The notes under the pieces were generated by a model, which was not told the DNA's origin, searched no databases, and was given only the letters and a program-made list of their open reading frames with translations. From the NCBI GenBank assembly GCA_964480275.1, contig CAYZOC010000010.1, positions 1 through 23,795 of the forward strand: a stretch of 23,795 nt of DNA, written 5' to 3'. This document shows positions 1 to 7,071 of the stretch, in pieces. A program made the translations under genes and the position numbers. Positions within the stretch are counted from its first letter, which is position 1; the number at the start of each line of letters is the position of its first letter. Source of the DNA: DATESG01 sp964480275. GTDB taxonomy: Bacteria; Bacillota_I; Bacilli_A; RFN20; CAG-826.

Positions 1-6
1 TTCTTA

Positions 7-12
7 TATAAT
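7..12 (+). promoter_or_regulatory. Possible -10 box of the repeat-protein gene
   Basis: A TATAAT hexamer lies 45 bases before the start codon at 58. The matching -35 region would fall outside the window, so this cannot be confirmed. A start of transcription near 19 would leave a leader of about 40 bases containing the ribosome-binding site AAAAGGAGA at 41-49. Confidence 0.3.
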
Positions 13-57
13 AAAAACATATTTATACGCGCAAACCCATAAAAGGAGATCATTGTT

Positions 58-3000
58 ATGGCAAGATCAGGAAGAAAACATTATTGGTGGAGATTTTTAC
101 TAGTATTTCTTACAGGGGCAATCACCACTGTTGTTGGTCAAGTAGTTGGTGTCGTAATCGCCGCAACTAGAATCAATATGGCACAAATCGAGACATGGAC
201 TGGTCAAGAAGGAAAATTATTCACGGAAGAATATCGAGAGTTATCTGCTTTTGATGTTGTGATGAAGTTTCTTAATGGAGAGGCAAAAATTGATTCTCTT
301 CAAGGCATCAGTGAAATTACCCCTTTTATTGATGATACTCTAGTTGGATATCTTGAACAAATCGGACTTACGCGTGAGGATTATGAGAAAATAACAGAAT
401 TTGGATTTGATGAATATGGCTCGGAAGAGTTCATCAACACTTTAGTTAGTAATATTAAACTTTCAACAATTTTCACACCAGAACGTTTAGGCAATGAGGC
501 CTTAGCTAACGCTTTTAGCAAATACCCCTCAAACGCAGCAGATGCAATCGATGGGATGAATGACTTCACACTGCAAAACATCATAAATAACGAACTTTAC
601 CAAACAGACATCGAATATGATACCGGCAAAAATATCGACTCATATAATGGTCAATATATAAAATATGTAATCGATAATATAACAATTGATTCCATTATGA
701 CGATTAATGATGGAGATATGCTGGCATTTTTAAAAGGATCTAAAATAGCTGACATCGAATCAACATTTAGAGACACTTCATTTTGTGAGATTGTTGGTGA
801 GGATAAGTGTACGGGCATATTATCATCTTTTATCGATACAAAACTTGGTGATCTCATTGATGACCCAACAAGTGTTTTAAATGGTATTGAACTAAAAGAT
901 GCCTTCTCCTTAGATGGTATGTCTGATAGTACAAGAGCCTTACTTGAAACTTTATTTTATCAACCAAATACGGATCCACGGATTCCAGCGACAATTGGCT
1001 GGTTACAAGGTTCAACTGGCGATGTTAATAACATGCAACTTGTTGTTGATTCAATTAAACTAAGAGATGTTTTTTCTCTCGATAACATTGAAGGAAATGC
1101 TAAAAATTTACTTGAATCATTATTTTATCAACCAAATACAGACCCGCGTGTTCCAGCAACAATTGGCTGGTTACAAGGCTCAACCGGCGACACAAGTAAT
1201 ATGCAGTTACTAATGGATGAAATCAAACTAAATGATGTTATAGACACATCAAATATGGATGATAGTACAAAAGGAATCATTGAAACTCTATTTTATCAAC
1301 CCGACACAGACACCCCTATTACTATTGGGTGGTTGGGTGACAAGACTGGTGATGTATCGAATGCTAAAACAGTTTTAGATGGAATAAAACTTGTTGATGC
1401 TTTTGGTATTAATCGGACCGAAATTGAGGAACAAATTGATAGTGCCAACAATAACCTTCCAGATCCTGGCTATGGATACACCTCGATTCAAGTCACTTTA
1501 TGCTATGAAACATATACTGAAGAAGATGAAGAAACATTGTCTGATCCTAGCCTAATAGGAAAACCTAATCCTAACAATCCAAGAGCAATATCCGGTTTAC
1601 AAGGTGACAAACTTGACTCAACAATTAAAGACATTGAAGTCGGTGATATCATTGAAATCGATGAAGAAAACCCTCTCTTAAATGCAATTAAAGATACAAA
1701 GATTGGCGAATTATCTGACAAAATTGACACTCTAACTATTGCTGACGTTGTTCCTGCAAAATATCTCAATCCTGCTGATCCGGATTTTAATAAAGTATTA
1801 TATGCGCTTTCTTTAAAAACTGATGGCCAAGGGCAACTATATACATTTACTGAACTTTCTTTAGCGGTTGATCAACTAACAATAGCCGACTATTTAGAAG
1901 CAGATGATAGTTCACATCCAATCATTAAATGGTTGGTCGATGAGAAAGGGACTACAAATTTAGGTGATATTGGCACAGTTATTGATCAAGTTCCATTAAA
2001 CAAAATCGTTGATGAAAAATTCATTAGCAAGTGGGTGACCGCGACTGAACCATTCTCATACTCAAATGAGCCTATCGCGCCTCCTGGTTATATTGAAAAT
2101 CCTGATTATAACCGGGCACTTGCCGGAATTTTGACAAAGCAGGATGGGCAAGGCGAATATTATACTTTAAATAATTTATCCGCTTGTATTGATTCTGTGA
2201 AAATCAATGAAATTATTGATACTGAAGGTAATACAATACTTGAGACTATCGGTGATCTAAACATAACAGCGTCACAAACTGAATTTACGAGCGCGATTGA
2301 TAATATTGAAATTGGCGATGTAATTGATACTGAAGGAAGCGCCGTTTTAGAAGCAATACAACATATCAAGATTGGCGCGCCTGCTAGCGAATACACAACT
2401 GCTATCAATGATTTAGAGTTTGGTGACATTGTCGATACATCCGGCAGTGAAATCCTTACTCATCTAGCAAATGTAAAAGTTGGTGCACCTTCTAGTGACT
2501 ACATTAATTCAATCAAAGGCCTTAGTATTACTGGATTTTTGAAAGACACAGCCGAAGAAAGCGCCTATAGCAAGTGGCGCACCACAACTCTGCCTTATGA
2601 ATATTCAAATGATGAAGTTAAACCAGCTGGTTATGAAGATAATCCTGACTGTAGTTATGTTTTATCCGCTATATATGCAAAAGGTGGAACTGTTGCGCAA
2701 TTATCCAGTACTTTAAATACTTTGACGCTTGGTGAGGTTATAAAAGACGCCAATGATCCATCATCAATTCTTTACCCACTAAGAGATGACACTCTCAACA
2801 CTCTTGATGGAAGTGTAATGAGTAGCAAAATTAGAGTTGAAGCTGTTTTTGCTGATGAAATATATGGGGTAGGAAACCCACACACAACCGATAATATTAC
2901 GGGTATTTGGAAATATCTATTAAGAGAAGATGGTGAACCTGAATTTACGGGGGCACCATATTCATACAAATATTTGGACTATACTTTAGCGGATATGCAA

Positions 3001-3186
3001 ACAATGATGAACAACTTTACTGCCAATATGGAAACAGCAAAGCTAAGAAATCTCGTGAACGATGGGATTATTTCAATGAATAATCCTGGGGATTTGGAAA
3101 AGAGCTTTCCTCTAAATCCAAGCAAAAAACTCGGTGATTATACATTAAGCGAGCTCCTTGACACAATCGGTGGATTTGTCGTCTAA
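58..3186 (+). CDS. Large membrane-anchored repeat protein, unknown function
   Basis: I do not recognise this 1042-residue protein. The ATG at 58 follows GGAG (45-48) at good spacing. The first eleven residues are basic and aromatic. Residues about 12-36 form one hydrophobic segment with no lipobox cysteine, consistent with an uncleaved signal anchor or a signal peptide. The rest is hydrophilic and acidic, with no second membrane segment and no LPXTG motif at the C-terminus (which ends GGFVV), so an N-terminally tethered extracellular protein is inferred. The exported part is a mosaic of about twenty short units of the form (I/L)xIGDVID. These are organised into three tandem 56-residue repeats (277-442), three tandem 36-residue repeats (714-821), and three dispersed copies of a block with Y-x-x-NPD and DGQG motifs (starting at 567, 675 and 856). 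Function is unknown; a surface scaffold, adhesin or stalk are all possible. No catalytic motif is visible. It is transcribed alone, ending at the terminator near 3262-3323. Confidence 0.85.
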   Translation: MARSGRKHYWWRFLLVFLTGAITTVVGQVVGVVIAATRINMAQIETWTGQEGKLFTEEYRELSAFDVVMKFLNGEAKIDSLQGISEITPFIDDTLVGYLEQIGLTREDYEKITEFGFDEYGSEEFINTLVSNIKLSTIFTPERLGNEALANAFSKYPSNAADAIDGMNDFTLQNIINNELYQTDIEYDTGKNIDSYNGQYIKYVIDNITIDSIMTINDGDMLAFLKGSKIADIESTFRDTSFCEIVGEDKCTGILSSFIDTKLGDLIDDPTSVLNGIELKDAFSLDGMSDSTRALLETLFYQPNTDPRIPATIGWLQGSTGDVNNMQLVVDSIKLRDVFSLDNIEGNAKNLLESLFYQPNTDPRVPATIGWLQGSTGDTSNMQLLMDEIKLNDVIDTSNMDDSTKGIIETLFYQPDTDTPITIGWLGDKTGDVSNAKTVLDGIKLVDAFGINRTEIEEQIDSANNNLPDPGYGYTSIQVTLCYETYTEEDEETLSDPSLIGKPNPNNPRAISGLQGDKLDSTIKDIEVGDIIEIDEENPLLNAIKDTKIGELSDKIDTLTIADVVPAKYLNPADPDFNKVLYALSLKTDGQGQLYTFTELSLAVDQLTIADYLEADDSSHPIIKWLVDEKGTTNLGDIGTVIDQVPLNKIVDEKFISKWVTATEPFSYSNEPIAPPGYIENPDYNRALAGILTKQDGQGEYYTLNNLSACIDSVKINEIIDTEGNTILETIGDLNITASQTEFTSAIDNIEIGDVIDTEGSAVLEAIQHIKIGAPASEYTTAINDLEFGDIVDTSGSEILTHLANVKVGAPSSDYINSIKGLSITGFLKDTAEESAYSKWRTTTLPYEYSNDEVKPAGYEDNPDCSYVLSAIYAKGGTVAQLSSTLNTLTLGEVIKDANDPSSILYPLRDDTLNTLDGSVMSSKIRVEAVFADEIYGVGNPHTTDNITGIWKYLLREDGEPEFTGAPYSYKYLDYTLADMQTMMNNFTANMETAKLRNLVNDGIISMNNPGDLEKSFPLNPSKKLGDYTLSELLDTIGGFVV
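886..1383 (+). repeat. Three tandem 56/56/54-residue coding repeats
   Basis: Units start at 886, 1054 and 1222, and the opening of a fourth is at 1384. Each begins I(E/K)L-x-DxF/I, continues through (I/L)ETLFYQPNTD and TIGWLQGSTGD, and ends in a short hydrophobic helix-like stretch. Spacing is exactly 168 bases between units one and two and between two and three. Copies one and two are nearly identical in protein and very similar in DNA, differing mainly at third positions. Copy three has lost two residues (DPRIPAT became DTPIT). Confidence 0.9.
1756..2742 (+). repeat. Three dispersed copies of a Y-x-x-NPD block
   Basis: Copies begin at residues 567 (nt 1756), 675 (nt 2080) and 856 (nt 2623). 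The shared pattern is (A/P)xxY/GY-x-x-NPD, then a hydrophobic LxAIxxK stretch, DGQGxxYT in copies one and two, and a closing I-x-x-x-x-I-x-E/D-(V/I/Y)-(I/L). Copies two and three are also preceded by a matching segment, SKWxTxTxPxxYSN, starting at nt 2026 and nt 2569. Confidence 0.75.
2197..2520 (+). repeat. Three tandem 36-residue coding repeats
   Basis: Units start at 2197, 2305 and 2413, exactly 108 bases apart (residues 714, 750 and 786). The consensus is (V/I/L)-(K/E)-(I/F)-(N/G)-(E/D)-(I/V)-(I/V)-D-T-x-G-(N/S) followed by IL-x-x-I, then (N/K)(I/V)xxxxSxY/F and AI-x-x. Units two and three share IG/VGAP(A/S)S. No gaps are needed to align the three units. Confidence 0.88.
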
Positions 3187-3217
3187 ATTAGCCTATATTT
3201 GTTTTAATATAATCTGA

Positions 3218-3234
3218 ACCACTTTAGAGGTGGT
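3218..3234. other. Small stem-loop after the repeat-protein gene
   Basis: ACCACTT (3218-3224) and AGGTGGT (3228-3234) form a seven-pair stem with one G-U pair and a three-base loop. No T-run follows, so it is not a terminator by itself. It may protect the 3' end of the upstream message; its role is unknown. Confidence 0.4.
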
Positions 3235-3261
3235 GACTAATTGCTAAAAATTATTCATATA

Positions 3262-3323
3262 AAAAAGACCCTCCTGTTAGTTGGTCTAACATTTGGGTCT
3301 CACTTCAATGTCAGGGTCTTTTT
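3262..3323. terminator. Bidirectional intrinsic terminator
   Basis: AAAAAGACCCT at 3262-3272 is exactly complementary to AGGGTCTTTTT at 3313-3323, giving an 11-pair outer stem that ends in a T-run on both strands. It therefore can stop the repeat-protein transcript (plus) and the rpsF–ssb–rpsR transcript (minus). An inner hairpin, GTTAG/CTAAC (3276-3280 with 3286-3290), sits inside the loop. A second GGGTCT at 3295-3300 can pair with the same 5' arm, giving an alternative shorter fold on the plus strand. Confidence 0.85.
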
Positions 3324-3384
3324 GTATTTAAACTATCAATTTATCTTTTTAAGATATTATTATTTAGCAATACAATTGTTTAAA

Positions 3385-3612
3385 TTAATCTAAGTAGAAT
3401 GGTAATAAACCCATGAAGCGTGCGTTCTTAATCGCAACCGCTAGTAAACGTTGGTAACGTGCGGAAGTTCCGGTTACACGACGTGGGGTAATTTTACCAT
3501 TAGGCGTAATGAATTTCTTAAGTAATTCAATATCCTTATAATCAATGGTTTTAATACCATTTTTCTTAAAATAACACACCTTTTTGCGTGGTTTAGCTTT
3601 TCTAAATGCCAT
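3385..3612 (-). CDS. rpsR: 30S ribosomal protein bS18
   Basis: This 75-residue protein is the full-length bS18 of the small subunit, which binds 16S rRNA together with bS6. The basic N-terminus with PRKKVCYF, the central [10 protein letters not shown], and the conserved RxTGxxxxYQRxLxxAIKxAR stretch with GLLPF near the end are diagnostic. A ribosome-binding site AGAGGAAA lies just before the ATG at 3612. It is the last gene of the rpsF–ssb–rpsR operon, 25 bases after ssb, and transcription from this gene runs into the shared terminator near 3262-3323. The order matches that of Bacillus and relatives. Confidence 0.98.
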   Translation of the reverse strand: MAFRKAKPRKKVCYFKKNGIKTIDYKDIELLKKFITPNGKITPRRVTGTSARYQRLLAVAIKNARFMGLLPFYLD

Positions 3613-3637
3613 GTTAATTTCCTCTTTCTATAAGTTG

Positions 3638-4054
3638 TTAGAAGGGTAAATCATCACTTGTAGTGTCGATTCCTTCTCCATCATAGGAGTTATCACTGAC
3701 AAAACCACTAGTACTAGAGTCGCTTGATCCATATTCCGTTCCTTTTGGTTCAAGGAATTGAACACTTTCAGCGACAACTTCAACGATACTAACGCGGGCG
3801 TTATTCTTTTCATATGTCCGTTGTTGAAGACGTCCGTCAACACCAACAAGGCTTCCCTTATGAACATACTTAGCGACATTTTCCGCGGTTTGATTCCAAC
3901 AAACAATGTTGAAGAAACTTGCAGACTTCTCACCATCCCGCCCTGGACGATTGTCAATAGCGAGTGAGAAGGAAGTAACGGCCGTTCCTGTTTGGGTGCG
4001 GCGAAGTTCGGGGTCACGGGTTAGGCGACCAACTAGGACTACTCGGTTCATCAT
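3638..4054 (-). CDS. ssb: Single-stranded DNA-binding protein
   Basis: This 138-residue protein is a typical bacterial SSB, which coats single-stranded DNA as a tetramer in replication and repair and recruits partners through its tail. The OB-fold covers about residues 1-105, with MNRVVLVGRLTRDPELR at the start, FFNIVCWNQTAENV in the middle and VxVDGRLQQRTYE later. A Ser/Gly/Asp-rich linker follows, and the C-terminal tip is the conserved acidic DDLPF. Two ATGs stand in tandem at 4054 and 4051; the first is better spaced from GGGAG. It lies between rpsF and rpsR, 20 bases after rpsF, in the common ribosomal arrangement. Confidence 0.97.
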   Translation of the reverse strand: MMNRVVLVGRLTRDPELRRTQTGTAVTSFSLAIDNRPGRDGEKSASFFNIVCWNQTAENVAKYVHKGSLVGVDGRLQQRTYEKNNARVSIVEVVAESVQFLEPKGTEYGSSDSSTSGFVSDNSYDGEGIDTTSDDLPF

Positions 4055-4074
4055 AATAAAATGCTCCCTTTAGT

Positions 4075-4362
4075 TTATTTTGCGACGATAATGTGACGAA
4101 GAACACGATTGTTTAATTTATTCAAACGATCGAATTCAGCAAGAATTTCATTGTTTGCTTCAACATCAATGATTACATAAAAACCTTTAGTTAAATCTTT
4201 GATTGGATAAGCAAACTCACGTAAACCGAATTTTTCAGTATCAACGTTAACGATTTTACCACCGTTATCGACAATAACCTTATGGATGTTTTCCATTTCG
4301 GCATTACGTTCTTCTTCACTTAAGTCAGCAAGAAGAATGTACATGATTTCGTACTTTTTCAT
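4075..4362 (-). CDS. rpsF: 30S ribosomal protein bS6
   Basis: This 95-residue protein is bS6, which sits on the small-subunit platform with bS18. It begins MKKYEIMYIL, as in the family, and has the characteristic FGLREFAYPIKDLTKGFY core and an RVLRHIIV ending. An upstream in-frame TTG at 4383 would add seven residues, but AAAGGGAGGTG (4367-4377) lies inside that extension and directly before the ATG at 4362, so the ATG is the start. This is the first gene of the rpsF–ssb–rpsR operon, driven from the promoter at 4459-4487, with a leader of about 90 bases. Confidence 0.97.
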   Translation of the reverse strand: MKKYEIMYILLADLSEEERNAEMENIHKVIVDNGGKIVNVDTEKFGLREFAYPIKDLTKGFYVIIDVEANNEILAEFDRLNKLNNRVLRHIIVAK

Positions 4363-4366
4363 AAAG

Positions 4367-4377
4367 CACCTCCCTTT
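4367..4377 (-). promoter_or_regulatory. Shine-Dalgarno site fixing the rpsF start
   Basis: AAAGGGAGGTG on the minus strand ends four bases before the ATG at 4362. It is strongly complementary to the 16S 3' end and rules out the upstream TTG as the main start. Confidence 0.85.
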
Positions 4378-4388
4378 GGACAAATTTG

Positions 4389-4407
4389 GCTATTGATCTC
4401 CAATAGC
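4389..4407 (-). promoter_or_regulatory. Stem-loop in the rpsF leader
   Basis: GCTATTG (minus 4407-4401) and CAATAGC (4395-4389) form a perfect seven-pair stem with a five-base loop, about 27 bases upstream of the rpsF start. Many bacterial rpsF leaders fold into a bS6:bS18-binding hairpin with a CCG in a bulge. No CCG is visible in this leader, so an autoregulatory role is only a suggestion. Confidence 0.4.
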
Positions 4408-4458
4408 AGAGAGTATATAAATACACTAATTAACTATAGTTACTTATATAGCGTTGTA

Positions 4459-4487
4459 ATTATATTACAATCGCCACCATTTGTAAA
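4459..4487 (-). promoter_or_regulatory. Promoter of the rpsF–ssb–rpsR operon
   Basis: On the minus strand, TTTACA (4487-4482), a 17-base spacer, and a perfect TATAAT (4464-4459) form a near-consensus housekeeping sigma promoter. Transcription would begin near 4452. The -10 box lies inside a perfect palindrome, TTGTAAT-TAT-ATTACAA as read on the plus strand, at 4454-4470, which could be a repressor site. Confidence 0.75.
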
Positions 4488-4506
4488 CTCTTAGAAATTT
4501 AGTGTT

Positions 4507-4520
4507 CTACTTATAAGTAG
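4507..4520. other. 14-base perfect palindrome after lysS
   Basis: CTACTTATAAGTAG reads the same on both strands and lies 10 bases beyond the lysS stop codon. As RNA it gives only a five-pair stem with a TATA loop and has no T-run, so it is a weak candidate for a terminator. It might be a protein-binding site or chance in AT-rich DNA. Confidence 0.35.
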
Positions 4521-4530
4521 GCGCGAATAA

Positions 4531-6015
4531 TTATTTACTATCCCGCATCGTTGGGAAAAGAATTACTTCGCGAATCGATGTTTGGTTGGTCATCAACATA
4601 ATCAAGCGGTCAATACCAATCCCAATGCCACCTGCAGGAGGCATTCCATATTCTAGGGCCTCGAGGAAATCTTCATCAACATCACTAGCTTCCTCATCAC
4701 CAAGTGACTTAGCCTTAACTTGGTCTTCAAAGCGATTTCTTTGGTCGAGTGCATTATTTAATTCACTAAATGCATTAGCCATTTCGCTCCCCTTAACAAA
4801 TAATTCAAATCGTTCCGTAAATCTTTCATCTTTTGAAGGTTTTGCTAATGGTGATATTTCGCGGGGATGACCATAGACAAATGTGGGCTGAACCAAATCC
4901 TCTTCACAGTATTTTTCGAAAAACTCATTAATGACATGACCAACACCTGTATGATGTTTTTCAAGTTTAATGTGATGTTCTTCCGCTAATTTTTGGGCCT
5001 GTTCAAAGTTAATGTCACCAAAGAAATCAATTCCTGTTTTTTCCTTAACTAATTCGGCCATATGGACGCGCCGAAATGGTTTTTCAACATCAATTACAAC
5101 ATCACCCCATGGTAGTTGATAGGTTCCTACGACTTCTTTAGCGATGTGGCGGAAAAGATTTTCACATAGATCATACATATCCTCAATATCACCATAAGCT
5201 TGATAGGCTTCAACGGTGGTGAATTCAGGATTGTGTCTTGTATCCATTCCCTCGTTTCTAAATAGGCGACCAATTTCATAAACACGTTCGATCCCCCCAA
5301 CTAATAATCTTTTAAGTGGTAATTCTGTTGCAATTCTCAGGTAAAAATCACGATCAAGCGTATTATGGTGCGTGACAAAAGGACGGGCAGAAGCGCCACC
5401 AAGAACACTATTAAGCATACTCGTTTCGACTTCCACAAAACCTTGTCCGTCAAGAAAACTTTGCATCGCGCGAATAATACGGGGACGCATTAATGCGACT
5501 TTTCTCGCCTCTTCGTTAACAATTAAATCAACATAGCGGCGCCGATATCTTTCTTCAACATCGGTTAGTCCATGGAATTTTTCTGGTAGTGGTCGGAGGG
5601 CCTTTACTAAGTGAGTATACTTTTCAACTTTAACAGTAACTTCACCAGTTCTCGTCCGCATAACCTTACCTTCAACGCCAACAATATCGCCTAAATCCGC
5701 TAGTTTAAAAATATTATAAACATCTTCACCCAAAACATCCTTTTGTAAAAAGGCTTGGATTTTCCCCTGTTGATCTTGAATAGCAATAAAGCTTGCTTTA
5801 CCCATATTACGGATGAACATTATGCGGCCGGCTGTTTTAACATGAATTGCTTTTTCGTCAAGCTCTTCCTTGGTTAAATCACCTGCTTTTAACTTGATTG
5901 AATCACTACTATCAGTCCGGACAAATTTACTGCCGAATGGATCAACATTATACTCAATAAGTTTTTCTAATTTATTCCGCCTAATTATTTCTTGTTCGCT
6001 TAGTTTTTGTGCCAT
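4531..6015 (-). CDS. lysS: Lysyl-tRNA synthetase, class II
   Basis: This enzyme charges tRNA-Lys with lysine using ATP. The 494-residue protein begins MAQKLSEQE and has an OB-fold anticodon-binding domain at about residues 45-140 and the class II catalytic domain after it. Motif 2, with FRNEGMDTRHNPEF, lies near 251-264, and motif 3, GGIGIGIDRLIML, near 460-473. The C-terminus, FPTMRDSK, is typical. An in-frame GTG at 6060 would extend it by 15 residues into the dusB stop codon, but the ATG at 6015 has AAGAGGT (6022-6028) upstream and gives the family's usual N-terminus. It follows dusB by 44 bases, as in Bacillus, and is probably cotranscribed with it. Confidence 0.97.
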   Translation of the reverse strand: MAQKLSEQEIIRRNKLEKLIEYNVDPFGSKFVRTDSSDSIKLKAGDLTKEELDEKAIHVKTAGRIMFIRNMGKASFIAIQDQQGKIQAFLQKDVLGEDVYNIFKLADLGDIVGVEGKVMRTRTGEVTVKVEKYTHLVKALRPLPEKFHGLTDVEERYRRRYVDLIVNEEARKVALMRPRIIRAMQSFLDGQGFVEVETSMLNSVLGGASARPFVTHHNTLDRDFYLRIATELPLKRLLVGGIERVYEIGRLFRNEGMDTRHNPEFTTVEAYQAYGDIEDMYDLCENLFRHIAKEVVGTYQLPWGDVVIDVEKPFRRVHMAELVKEKTGIDFFGDINFEQAQKLAEEHHIKLEKHHTGVGHVINEFFEKYCEEDLVQPTFVYGHPREISPLAKPSKDERFTERFELFVKGSEMANAFSELNNALDQRNRFEDQVKAKSLGDEEASDVDEDFLEALEYGMPPAGGIGIGIDRLIMLMTNQTSIREVILFPTMRDSK

Positions 6016-6021
6016 AAAAGT

Positions 6022-6028
6022 ACCTCTT
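6022..6028 (-). promoter_or_regulatory. Shine-Dalgarno site fixing the lysS start
   Basis: AAGAGGT on the minus strand ends six bases before the ATG at 6015. It supports the shorter lysS product over the GTG at 6060. Confidence 0.7.
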
Positions 6029-6059
6029 TTTTTCTCAAATATTTTATCATGTTTGCTCA

Positions 6060-7043
6060 CTAAAACAAATTGCTATTGTCGATTTCATCAAGTATTGCAT
6101 CTAAATCAGCAAGACAAGTCATTGTTTGGGATATTTTGATCCGATATTGCTTGGTATGAGGAAAACCAGAAAGAAAGTGCGAAGCAATACCACGAAGATT
6201 ACTAATCGCAGTCTTTTCGCCTTTTTCTTCGACTAAAAGTCTTGCAAATTGTCTTAAATAACTAATTTGATCTTTTAAGGAGACTGCTTCAAGTTTTTCT
6301 CCTGTTTGGTAGTAATGACTAATTTGTTTTATTAAGTGTGGATTACCCATACTTCCTCTAGCCACCATTACTGCATCCGCTCCAGTTATCTCAAGCGCAC
6401 TAATCGCATCTTCAAGTGTGAATATATCGCCACTTACAACAAGGGGAACAGTCATTTTTGCTCTTAGATTATTGCCTAATTCATAGCGAGCCTTGCCACC
6501 ATATAGTTGTTTTGTCGTTCGAAAATGAACGGCAATCATTTTGACACCAGACTTTTCAATTTTAGGAATTAGTTCTAAAAAATTAATCGAATCTTCATCC
6601 CAGCCAATCCTAATTTTGACTGTCACTGGACGGGAACTTGTCGCCACAACCGCTTCTAGCATTTCAACTAGTCTTTGTTCATCCTTCAACCAGGCTGATC
6701 CTCCATTATTACGAGTGACCTTGGGGACGGGACATCCCAAATTTAAATCTAGAATGTCAAATTCTACTTGTTCCATTGTTTCAATTTTTTTGATTGCAGC
6801 AACAAGATTATCTTTTTCACCACCGAATAATTGAAGAGCAATTGGCCGTGGATCTCCCTTTTGTGGTAAATATTTTAGTGTTTCTTCATTTCCATAGATG
6901 ATTCCACAGTCACTTATCATTTCTGTTACTGTTAAATCGAGACCAAAAGGAGCCATAAAAAGCCGATAAGCAAAACTTGTGACACCCGCCATAGGCGCTA
7001 GCACAACTCTACCTTTAATATCTACATTACCGATTTTAAACAT
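6060..7043 (-). CDS. dusB: tRNA-dihydrouridine synthase DusB
   Basis: This flavoenzyme reduces uridine to dihydrouridine in tRNA with FMN and NADPH. From the ATG at 7043 the product is 327 residues, starting MFKIGNVDIKGRVVLAPMAG, which matches the family's first strand. The catalytic cysteine is in NLGCPVPKV at residue 104. GADAVMVARGSMGNP is the phosphate/FMN-binding stretch, and the C-terminal helical domain is complete. The reading frame is open up to 7115 inside ftsH, but those residues are not family-like. The ATG at 7043 lacks a clear ribosome-binding site, and a GC-rich hairpin around the ftsH stop lies just upstream, so translation may depend on ribosomes leaving ftsH. It lies between ftsH and lysS, as in other Bacilli. 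Confidence 0.93.
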   Translation of the reverse strand: MFKIGNVDIKGRVVLAPMAGVTSFAYRLFMAPFGLDLTVTEMISDCGIIYGNEETLKYLPQKGDPRPIALQLFGGEKDNLVAAIKKIETMEQVEFDILDLNLGCPVPKVTRNNGGSAWLKDEQRLVEMLEAVVATSSRPVTVKIRIGWDEDSINFLELIPKIEKSGVKMIAVHFRTTKQLYGGKARYELGNNLRAKMTVPLVVSGDIFTLEDAISALEITGADAVMVARGSMGNPHLIKQISHYYQTGEKLEAVSLKDQISYLRQFARLLVEEKGEKTAISNLRGIASHFLSGFPHTKQYRIKISQTMTCLADLDAILDEIDNSNLF

Positions 7044-7051
7044 AAGAAAAG

Positions 7052-7071
7052 GGAGAGGTTTATTCCTCTCC
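7052..7071 (-). terminator. Hairpin across the ftsH stop codon; attenuator-like
   Basis: On the minus strand GGAGAGG (7071-7065) and CCTCTCC (7058-7052) form a seven-pair GC-rich stem with a six-base loop, followed by CTTTTCTT. The ftsH TAA lies at the loop. The short stem and interrupted T-run suggest partial termination at most. The stem also holds the only SD-like GGAG/GAGG run upstream of dusB, so it could control dusB translation instead. Confidence 0.5.

Noticed and set aside
381..2969. Several minus-strand open frames of 65-89 codons inside the repeat-protein gene
   Set aside because: They are antisense shadows with no ribosome-binding sites or family features, and the plus-strand frame is clearly coding.
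3187..3384. tRNA, small RNA or short protein gene in the gap before rpsR
   Set aside because: The hairpins do not form a cloverleaf, and no short frame has a ribosome-binding site. The gap is explained by terminator structures.
3628..4017. A 129-codon minus-strand frame overlapping ssb
   Set aside because: It is another frame of ssb. The 138-residue SSB frame has the OB-fold and the DDLPF tip.
4384..4530. T-box or other riboswitch between lysS and rpsF
   Set aside because: No T-box sequence or long leader is present. The gap is explained by the lysS 3' end and the rpsF promoter and leader.
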